The position numbers and the translations under genes were made by a program. 7,149 bases of DNA from Betaproteobacteria bacterium (GTDB lineage: Bacteria; Pseudomonadota; Gammaproteobacteria; Burkholderiales; SG8-41): the NCBI GenBank assembly GCA_021300125.1, contig JAJTHX010000090.1, forward strand, positions 1-7,149. Direction: 5' to 3'. Shown here in pieces: positions 1 to 4,907 of this stretch. The notes below the pieces were generated by a model. The model was given only the letters and a program-made list of their open reading frames with translations. It had not been told where the DNA came from and did not search any database. Numbering within the stretch: position 1 is the first letter of the stretch; each line of letters starts with the position of its first letter.

Positions 1-366
1 GGTTTCGCGGTCGAAACCGGTGTTGAGCGCCACCTGAATACCGGCCCTGCGCAATGCCGCAATGGCGTCCGCGGCACCGGGCACCGGCTCGACGGTGCCG
101 CTGAAAACCTCGGCCAGCTTCTGGACGAAGGTGGCATAGACCGTCGCGGCCCGCGCTTCGCGGCCCTCGCCCTCGGGCACCAGGCTGAGGATGGCAAGGC
201 GCTTGCTCGCGCCGCGCAGGCTGTTGATCGCCTGCGGCGTGACGGGAATGCCGTGGGCGGCCAGCGCCTCGGTGAAGGCGCGCGGCACCTGGCCGGCATC
301 GCGCACCGTGGTGCCGGCCATGTCGCAGACCACGAGCTCGATCGCGGCACTCTGTTTTGAACTCAC
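1..366 (-). CDS. Phosphonatase-like HAD-superfamily hydrolase, N-terminal part (runs off window edge)
   Basis: This is the first 122 codons of a HAD hydrolase; the C-terminus lies beyond position 1. Motif I is at residues 12-20 (VVCDMAGTT). Asp15 is the expected nucleophile, and the position two residues later is Ala rather than the usual Asp. That DxAGTT form is typical of phosphonoacetaldehyde hydrolase (PhnX) and its relatives. Lys55 in RGASKR falls in the cap region where PhnX carries its Schiff-base lysine; this alignment is by eye. Motif II is around Thr116 (ALNTGFDRET). The start is GTG at 366-364. It overlaps the TGA of the upstream thioesterase gene (GTGA, 4 bp) and has GAGGG about 7 bases upstream, so the two genes are probably translationally coupled. 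Expected role is cytosolic hydrolysis of a C-P or phosphoester bond in a small substrate. True phosphonatase activity is not established, and no other phosphonate genes are visible here. Confidence 0.85.
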   Translation of the reverse strand, partial: MSSKQSAAIELVVCDMAGTTVRDAGQVPRAFTEALAAHGIPVTPQAINSLRGASKRLAILSLVPEGEGREARAATVYATFVQKLAEVFSGTVEPVPGAADAIAALRRAGIQVALNTGFDRET

Positions 367-755
367 TGTTTGCCCTCGATCTTGCTTTTGAGCTTGGCCT
401 GGTACTTGTCGAGATCGACGACAAAGCGGTCGTGATCACACTCGCCGACCTGCTCGACCTCGTCAAAGACCCTGATCCTGAGGCTGACGCGACGGCGGTC
501 GATGCCGGTGACCTCGACCTCGGCGCGCACGCGCTTGCCCATCGGCGTCGGCCCGAGGTGGCGGATGGTGACCACCGCGCCGACCTGGCCCTGGCCGGGT
601 TTCAGGTGCGGCGCGATCAGCTCGCCCGCCGAGGCCTCGCAAAACTGCACCATCGACGGAGTCGAGAACACGCGGTATTCGCCGCGTTGGGTGGTCATCG
701 CCTCGCTGACTTCGCGCTCGGCGACATGGGTCATGCCGACTTTCAGGGTATCCAT
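363..755 (-). CDS. Thioesterase, FlK (fluoroacetyl-CoA thioesterase)-like hotdog fold
   Basis: A 130-residue cytosolic hotdog-fold protein, close to the usual length for this family. It carries Thr32 in STPSMV, Glu40 in QFCEAS and His66 in TIRHLGPTPMG. Spacings of 8 and 26 residues match the catalytic Thr42/Glu50/His76 triad I recall for FlK of Streptomyces cattleya. It should hydrolyse a small acyl-CoA or other thioester. The HLGPTPMG segment is common to the wider FlK-like family, so specificity for fluoroacetyl-CoA is not implied. The start is the ATG at 755-753. The frame stays open upstream to 1181, but that extension is low-complexity Ser/Arg-rich sequence, crosses a transcription terminator and overlaps another gene. 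The C-terminus is basic (Lys-rich). It overlaps the downstream HAD gene by 4 bp (GTGA). No strong Shine-Dalgarno is visible before the ATG, only a weak GAG. Confidence 0.88.
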   Translation of the reverse strand: MDTLKVGMTHVAEREVSEAMTTQRGEYRVFSTPSMVQFCEASAGELIAPHLKPGQGQVGAVVTIRHLGPTPMGKRVRAEVEVTGIDRRRVSLRIRVFDEVEQVGECDHDRFVVDLDKYQAKLKSKIEGKQ

Positions 756-804
756 GGGATCTCGACGCAGGGGAAAACCTGATTTTAACGGCAGCACGGA
801 CCCG

Positions 805-824
805 AAAAAAACCGCCCCGGGCGG
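805..824 (-). terminator. Intrinsic (Rho-independent) terminator
   Basis: Read on the minus strand, CCGCC at 824-820 pairs with GGCGG at 816-812 across a CGG loop, followed directly by seven T residues (811-805). It lies 25 bp beyond the stop of the small exported-protein gene and before the thioesterase start. It therefore ends that transcript and separates it from the thioesterase/HAD pair. It would also interrupt any transcript for an upstream extension of the thioesterase frame. Confidence 0.85.
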
Positions 825-849
825 CGCAGTGTTTGCTGTCTTGCCGGCA

Positions 850-1185
850 TCACTTTTTCGAATGCTGGCGGTCATGCCGCTCGTGGTGGATGCGCCGGCT
901 TTCCTTGTTCTGCGCGTGCTGCGGGCGCTTGCGCGCCCGCGGCGTGACGGTGCCGTCGACCTTGGCCTTGTCTTCCATGTTCTCGATGCGCTCCTGGCGG
1001 CGCTCGATGCGCGCTGCCTCTTTCTGGTTGAGCTGGCCCGAGTGCACGCCCTGGTCGATGCGCTACTGCTGGTGCTGCTGGCGATGGTCCACACCGGGGG
1101 TGGCCGCAGGATCGCGGGGTTGGGCGAGCGCGGCACCCGTTGCAACGGCAAACACGGCGGCAGCGATGACGGATTTGACAAACAT
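850..1185 (-). pseudogene. Small exported, charged, helix-rich protein; interrupted by in-frame TAG at codon 41
   Basis: Reading from ATG at 1185, the frame encodes a clear signal peptide: MFVK, then a hydrophobic stretch to residue 20, with likely cleavage after ALA at 21. It continues to a Gln-rich segment ending QQHQQ, meets TAG at 1065-1063, and carries on in the same frame for 70 codons to a stop at 850-852. The downstream part (RIDQGVHSGQLNQKEAARIE, then a basic HERHDRQHSKK tail) reads as one normal protein with the first part. I recall similar short periplasmic proteins in Burkholderiales with Gln where the TAG stands; CAG to TAG is one base change. A start at 1185 is favoured by AAGGG at 1195-1199; an in-frame ATG at 1194 abuts that site. 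A terminator follows at 805-824. Function is unknown. It is either a recent nonsense mutation, a readthrough gene or a sequencing error. An internal restart at Met (1047) would lack the signal peptide. Confidence 0.72.
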
Positions 1186-1288
1186 GATACGCATCCCTTG
1201 CGGGTTGAACAGGTTGATACCCGTATCGCTTCAACGCCGCAGGGGTTCAGCGCAGCGACTGCCGAACTGCAACAAAGGGTAAGACTTT

Positions 1289-1319
1289 GTAGGCGGGCGC
1301 CGCGGGAGGCGGCGCCTAC
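1289..1319. repeat. REP-like GTAG-flanked palindrome
   Basis: GGCGCCGC at 1296-1303 pairs perfectly with GCGGCGCC at 1309-1316 across a 5-base loop. GTAGG begins the element at 1289, and its complement CTAC ends it at 1319 on the other arm, with four extra bases in one outer arm. A GTAG head attached to a GC-rich hairpin is the usual form of repetitive extragenic palindromes in proteobacteria. It overlaps the stop codon of the 79-aa gene (1318-1316). No T-run follows on either strand, so it is not a standard intrinsic terminator, although it could protect the 3' end of the message. Only one copy is in the window, so repetitiveness cannot be shown here. Confidence 0.5.
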
Positions 1320-1555
1320 TGCTCGGGATAGGCGTCGAAGTCGATGGCGTCGGCGGCGCAGCCCAGCGCCGTGGCCATGCTGTTGAGCGAGGCCTCGGTC
1401 AGCGCCACCACCTGGTAATCAGCCTCGATGCCCTTGGCCAAGATGAAGGCCTGGGCGCCGGCATTCGAGGTCCAGGTCACGACCAGCGAGGGCCGGTCAT
1501 CACCGAGACTGCGGCTGACCGGAAATCCATCCGATTTGCTGACGATTGCAAACAT
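1316..1555 (-). CDS. Small hypothetical protein, 79 aa
   Basis: I do not recognise this protein. The start ATG at 1555 is preceded by GGAG with 8-base spacing, a good ribosome-binding site, which is the main evidence that it is real. The product looks soluble, acidic and cytosolic, with no signal peptide or membrane segment. Its pattern suggests a small alpha/beta fold: strand (FAIVSK, residues 2-7), strand (SLVVTWTS, about 23-30), helix (AQAFILAKGIEA), strand (YQVVAL), helix (ASLNSMATALG), then an acidic end (DAIDFDAYPEQ). It sits 90 bp downstream of the hydroxyacid dehydrogenase gene and could be the last gene of that transcript or be transcribed separately. Its stop codon lies inside the REP-like hairpin. 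No function is proposed. Confidence 0.68.
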   Translation of the reverse strand: MFAIVSKSDGFPVSRSLGDDRPSLVVTWTSNAGAQAFILAKGIEADYQVVALTEASLNSMATALGCAADAIDFDAYPEQ

Positions 1556-1612
1556 GGGCGTTTCTCCATCGCGGGGCGCGGACCTGGGTCCGGCACCCGC
1601 AAAATCTTAGCC

Positions 1613-1641
1613 GCGGCTGCCCTCACCCGCAAGCCAGCCGC
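1613..1641 (-). terminator. Possible weak hairpin terminator after the hydroxyacid dehydrogenase gene
   Basis: On the minus strand, GCGGCTG (1641-1635) can pair with CAGCCGC (1619-1613) around a 15-base loop, just after the stop of the dehydrogenase gene (1646). The only T-run (TTTT at 1604-1601) starts 8 bases after the stem, so this is a weak terminator candidate at best. It may only attenuate transcription into the 79-aa gene. Confidence 0.25.
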
Positions 1642-1645
1642 GCAA

Positions 1646-2566
1646 TCAGCCGTCGCGCTTGAGCACGGCCTCGATCTCCTCGACCGGCACCTGGATGTCG
1701 AGTCCTGCACGTTCCTGCTGCAGGATCAGGAAAGAACGCGAGTCGCGGCGGTTCCAGCCGCGGTTGAGTGCCTCGGTCATCTCGGCATAGGTCAGGTTGG
1801 CCAGCCGCATCGGCACGCCGATCTCGCGTGCGAGCTCGGTGGCCAGCGTGACGTCCTTGTGCGCCAGCTCCAGCGCGAAGGCCGGCGGATCGAACTTGCC
1901 CTGCAGGAACTGGTCACCCATGCGGTCGAAGGAACGCTTCCGACCGAGCGAGCCCTGGCGGATCGCCGCCCACAGCGGCAGCGGATCGACGCCGGCCTTG
2001 ACACCCATGGTGAACAGTTCGGCCAGCGCCAGCTGCATCGCGTAGCCGGCGCAGTTGTGCACCAGCTTGGCCACCGAACCGGCGCCGATGGGTCCGATGT
2101 GGATGACCTGGTCGCCGACGGCATCGAGCACCTTGCGGCAACGCTCGAACTCGGCCTTGTCGCCGCCGACCCACAGCGCCATCTTGCCCGACTTCGCACC
2201 CGCGGGCCCGCCGCTGACCGGGGCATCGAGCAGCGAGACCTTGCGTTGCGCAAAGCGCGCATGCAGTTCGCGGATCACGGTCGGCGAATTGGTCGACAGG
2301 TCGAACCATACCGAGCCCGGGCGCATGACCTTGAGCAGGCCTTCAGCCACCGCCTTGACTTCCTTCGGCCCGGGCAGCGAGGTCAGCACCACATCGGCCT
2401 CGCGCCCGGCCTCTTCAACCGTGTCCGCCCAGGTCGCGCCGGCCTTGAGATGCGCTTGCGCCGCATCCCTGCGCAGGTCGTGTACCGTGAGCGCGAAGCC
2501 GCCCTTGATGGCATTGAGGGCGATTGAAGCGCCCATGGTGCCGAGTCCAATGAAACCTACCCGCAT
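1646..2566 (-). CDS. NAD(P)-dependent beta-hydroxyacid dehydrogenase (3-hydroxyisobutyrate dehydrogenase family)
   Basis: A 306-residue cytosolic oxidoreductase, full length for the family that includes 3-hydroxyisobutyrate dehydrogenase, tartronate semialdehyde reductase and GLYR1. The N-terminal Rossmann motif is GFIGLGTMG (residues 4-12). Asp30 at the end of the second strand (TVHD) suggests preference for NAD(H), since NADP-dependent members usually have Asn-Arg there. The substrate-binding loop DAPVSGGPAGAKSG is at 114-127. The catalytic lysine is Lys167 in GAGSVAKLVHN, with Asn171 in support. The conserved KD pair is at 237-238 in the all-helical C-terminal domain. It should interconvert a short 3-hydroxy acid and its semialdehyde; the exact substrate cannot be told. 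The start ATG at 2566 has AAGGA about 7 bases upstream. It begins 31 bp after the Bug gene, so the two are probably one operon, consistent with the binding protein capturing a carboxylate handled by this enzyme. Confidence 0.93.
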   Translation of the reverse strand: MRVGFIGLGTMGASIALNAIKGGFALTVHDLRRDAAQAHLKAGATWADTVEEAGREADVVLTSLPGPKEVKAVAEGLLKVMRPGSVWFDLSTNSPTVIRELHARFAQRKVSLLDAPVSGGPAGAKSGKMALWVGGDKAEFERCRKVLDAVGDQVIHIGPIGAGSVAKLVHNCAGYAMQLALAELFTMGVKAGVDPLPLWAAIRQGSLGRKRSFDRMGDQFLQGKFDPPAFALELAHKDVTLATELAREIGVPMRLANLTYAEMTEALNRGWNRRDSRSFLILQQERAGLDIQVPVEEIEAVLKRDG

Positions 2567-2597
2567 GTCAATTCCTTTCCGTGCCGTTGAAAGTCGT

Positions 2598-3590
2598 TCA
2601 GTCCGTCTGTATGCCCGCGGCCTTCACCACGCGCTCCCATTTTGCGATCTCGTCGTGGATGTGTTTCTGGAACTCGGCCGGTGATGACCCGAGCGGCTCC
2701 ACGCCGTCGCGCTGGAAGCGCTCGGTGAGTTCGGGGGTGCGCAGCGCATCCACGATGCTGCGGTTGAGCCGGTCGAGGATCGGCCTGCGGACTGCGACCG
2801 GCGCCAGCACGCCATACCAGTTGGTGACTTCGTATCCGGCGATGCCGGACTCGGCGATCGTGGGCCAATCCGGCATCGTCGGCAGGCGCTGCGGACTGGT
2901 CACGGCCACCGGCCGCAGGCGACCGTTCTTGATATGCGGCAGCGACTCCAGTGGCGTCGCAAAAACCATGCTGATCTGTCCGGCCAGCACATCGGCCAGC
3001 GCCGGCCCGCCGCCCTTGTAGGCCACATGCAGCAGGTTCACTCCGGCTGAAGTGGCCAGCAGGGCCCCCGAAAGGTGCTGCAGGCTGCCCTGCCCGGCCG
3101 ACCCGTAGGTCAGGCTTCCGGGTTTCGAGCGGGCCAGGGCAATCAGCTCGGCAATCGACTTGGCCGCCACCGAAGGATGCAGGACCAGCACATAGGACTG
3201 GCGGGTCATTTGCGTCACCGGCGCAAAATCCCTGACCAGGTCATACGGCAGCCTGCCGCGATAGGTCGCGCGCCGCGCGGTGTGGGTGCCGCTGATCATG
3301 ATGATGGTGTAGCCATCCGGCTGGGAACGCGCGACTGTTTCCAGCGCGATGGCGCCGGTGCCGCCGGAACGGTTATCGACCACCACGCTCTGGCCCCAGG
3401 CCGCGCTCAGCCTCTGCGCCACAGCGCGCACAGTGATGTCGGCGCCCCCGCCGGGCGCCAGCGGCACCATGAACCGTACCGGCCGCGAAGGAAAGTCCTG
3501 GCTGGCTGCCACAGGACAGGACATTGCGCCAACCATGCCGGCAAACGCCAGCAGCCAGGGCCGCAGGCCCTTCAGTAACAGGGCATTCAT
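2598..3590 (-). CDS. Bug/TctC-family tripartite tricarboxylate transporter periplasmic binding protein
   Basis: A 330-residue exported solute-binding protein, normal length for the Bug family, which is greatly expanded in Burkholderiales. The signal peptide covers residues 1 to about 30 (Lys7 and Arg10, then a hydrophobic core), with likely cleavage near PVAAS|QDF. The mature protein opens with the family signature FPSRPVRFMVPLAPGGGAD (33-51); the PGGGAD loop contributes to ligand binding in known Bug proteins. Other hallmarks are LPYDLVRDFAPVT (114-126), YGSAGQGS (162-169), HVAYKGGGPALADVLAGQI (188-206) and TMPDWPTIAESGIAGYE (238-254). Ligands of this family are mostly carboxylates, amino acids or nicotinate-like compounds; the ligand here is unknown. 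I chose ATG 3590 because GGAG lies 8 bases upstream and a proper signal peptide follows. The frame remains open to an ATG at 3653, which would add 21 unlikely residues. No TctA/TctB membrane genes are in the window, so it looks like an orphan that shares a transporter encoded elsewhere. Confidence 0.95.
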   Translation of the reverse strand: MNALLLKGLRPWLLAFAGMVGAMSCPVAASQDFPSRPVRFMVPLAPGGGADITVRAVAQRLSAAWGQSVVVDNRSGGTGAIALETVARSQPDGYTIIMISGTHTARRATYRGRLPYDLVRDFAPVTQMTRQSYVLVLHPSVAAKSIAELIALARSKPGSLTYGSAGQGSLQHLSGALLATSAGVNLLHVAYKGGGPALADVLAGQISMVFATPLESLPHIKNGRLRPVAVTSPQRLPTMPDWPTIAESGIAGYEVTNWYGVLAPVAVRRPILDRLNRSIVDALRTPELTERFQRDGVEPLGSSPAEFQKHIHDEIAKWERVVKAAGIQTD

Positions 3591-3622
3591 GGCAATCTCC
3601 TCCGCGACGGTCAATGCAGCGC

Positions 3623-3636
3623 GCGGCTTGAGCCGC
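3623..3636. other. Small palindrome in the leader of the Bug gene
   Basis: GCGGCT (3623-3628) and AGCCGC (3631-3636) are complementary around a two-base centre. In RNA they would form a 5-bp stem with a 4-base loop. It lies between the candidate promoter and the Bug ribosome-binding site and could be a leader hairpin or an operator half-site pair. It is too short to assign a role. Confidence 0.25.
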
Positions 3637-3651
3637 TTGTATGGTTGCTGC

Positions 3652-3680
3652 ATTCTTGGTCGGCACTACTGCTGCGTCAA
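3652..3680 (-). promoter_or_regulatory. Candidate sigma70-type promoter for the Bug-dehydrogenase operon
   Basis: On the minus strand TTGACG (3680-3675) and AAGAAT (3657-3652) are separated by exactly 17 bases. The -35 matches TTGACA at 5 of 6 positions and the -10 matches TATAAT at 4 of 6. It lies in the 117-bp gap after the dehydrogenase-like gene, and would give a leader of roughly 55 bases before the Bug start codon. Position and spacing are good; the -10 is imperfect. Confidence 0.45.
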
Positions 3681-3707
3681 GCACGTGACCGCACTATGGA
3701 GAGATCC

Positions 3708-4907
3708 TTACCAGGCGGCTTCGAGTGCTGCCATCAGCGCTTCGCGCTCGCGCAGGAATTCCCGCTTCGGATCGGCATTGAAGTTTTTCAGCGAGCTCTC
3801 GAGTATGGCTGGCAGGCTGTTCCGCGGAATATCCAGATCGCGCAGTCGCACCGGCATGCCGGCTTCCGCAAACAGGCGCTCCACGGCATCGGCAGCACGC
3901 AGATGCGCCGGCCCCTCGCCGTCGGCATCAACAGCCCGGGCAATCAGCGCCATCGCCTCAGGATCGCGTCCACCGAAATGGCGCATCACCGTCGCCGTCA
4001 GCGCCGAGTTGGCTTCGCCCTGCCCGACATGGGCGTGCCGGTTGAACAGGGCCGTGGCCAGCGCATACACCACGCGCGCCGGCCAATGCTTCTCGGTCAG
4101 CGCGCCGCCATCGTCGGCATCGCGGTTCTGCAGGAAGGCTGCAGCGCACATTTCAATGCGTGCGCCGGCATCGAGCGGATCACCCATGCGCGGCAGCGCG
4201 CCGCGTGCGAGGCGGAAGGCCTGCAGCCGGTCGCCTTCGGACAGCGGGGCCATGCGCGCCGCGCCAAGATTCATGAGCGAGCGCCACAGCACTGAAGTGC
4301 CGGTGGTGCGCGCCAGCGACGCGGGCGCAGTCAGCAAAGCCTCCTCATCCCAGAACAGTGCCACCGGCCGCGTCTTGGGATCGAAGAATTCCATGCGGTT
4401 GGGCCGGGCCGGATCCTTCACCGCCGAACCGGCGCGGTTCTGCGCGGTGGTGGCCGCGGTCAGCACATTGATGACCGGCAGCTTGGGTGCCAGCAGCTTG
4501 GGGCTGATCGCCGGCGCGTTGTCGGGGTACTGCGTGATCAGCTGGTCGACGGGGCGCTGTTCGGCGAGCAGTATCGCCACCACGCGTGTGCCCTGGATCA
4601 CACTGCCGGCGCCGACGCCGATCAGCAGGTCGGCGCCCGCTTCGCGCGCGGCGTTGGCCGCAGCCTGCACCGAGGCCAGCGTGGTGTCCTTTTCAATTTC
4701 GTCGTAACGGCCGGCATAGGCCGGGCCGAGGATGTGCTGGATGCGGTCGACCAGCTTCGTCCTGCGCGACACACTGCGGCCACAGACGATGAAGGCTTTT
4801 TGCGCCTTCAGGCGCTTCAGTTCAGAGGGCAGGTGTTCCAGCGCATCACACCCGCTGTAGAGCCGCAGCGGATAGCCGGTGGCGCGGAAATCGTGCTGGT
4901 AACTCAT
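3708..4907 (-). CDS. Iron-containing alcohol dehydrogenase-fold protein with degenerate metal site
   Basis: A 399-residue protein of the dehydroquinate synthase/iron-containing alcohol dehydrogenase fold, normal in length. The N-terminal nucleotide-binding half contains GVGAGSVIQGTR (97-108), matching the family GGGSxxDxxK loop but with Gln105 for Asp and Arg108 for Lys. In the helical half the segments that normally carry the divalent-metal ligands can be aligned but the ligands are gone. TGTSVLWRSL (202-211) has Ser205 and Arg209 in place of Asp and His. VVYALATAL (279-287) has Tyr281 for His. HVGQGEANSAL (293-303) has Gln296 for His. His291 and His293 remain nearby. Classical Fe/Zn-dependent alcohol oxidation is therefore doubtful. 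It may be a metal-independent reductase (maleylacetate reductases, as I recall, are precedents in this family), a different lyase or reductase, or a structural partner. Its ATG overlaps the TGA of the acyl-CoA synthetase alpha gene (ATGA), so coupled expression is likely. Confidence 0.85.
   Translation of the reverse strand: MSYQHDFRATGYPLRLYSGCDALEHLPSELKRLKAQKAFIVCGRSVSRRTKLVDRIQHILGPAYAGRYDEIEKDTTLASVQAAANAAREAGADLLIGVGAGSVIQGTRVVAILLAEQRPVDQLITQYPDNAPAISPKLLAPKLPVINVLTAATTAQNRAGSAVKDPARPNRMEFFDPKTRPVALFWDEEALLTAPASLARTTGTSVLWRSLMNLGAARMAPLSEGDRLQAFRLARGALPRMGDPLDAGARIEMCAAAFLQNRDADDGGALTEKHWPARVVYALATALFNRHAHVGQGEANSALTATVMRHFGGRDPEAMALIARAVDADGEGPAHLRAADAVERLFAEAGMPVRLRDLDIPRNSLPAILESSLKNFNADPKREFLREREALMAALEAAW

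Noticed and set aside
756..1181. Upstream extension of the thioesterase frame to give a 272-aa protein
   Set aside because: The added part is Ser/Arg-rich without domain character, crosses the intrinsic terminator at 805-824 and lies over another gene in a better-supported frame. The 130-aa product from 755 is the family length.
502..1386. Plus-strand 294-codon open frame
   Set aside because: It runs antisense through the thioesterase, the terminator, the exported-protein gene and part of the 79-aa gene, with no domain or ribosome-binding support.
1579..1592. Palindrome CGGACC-TG-GGTCCG before the 79-aa gene
   Set aside because: The two-base centre leaves a poor RNA hairpin, no T-run follows, and no promoter is evident around it. 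It is too short to call an operator.
3501..3590. Lipoprotein signal for the Bug protein (Cys25)
   Set aside because: The residues before Cys25 are Ala-Met-Ser and lack the usual Leu at -3. Ordinary signal peptidase I cleavage near residue 30 fits Bug proteins better.
3591..3653. Longer N-terminus for the Bug protein starting at 3653
   Set aside because: It would put 21 non-hydrophobic residues before a normal signal peptide. The ATG at 3590 has its own GGAG site, and 3653 lies inside the candidate -10 element.
3349..4707. Plus-strand 452-codon open frame
   Set aside because: It is antisense to the Bug and dehydrogenase-like genes, has Ser/Ala/Arg-rich composition typical of a GC-rich shadow frame, and shows no motif.
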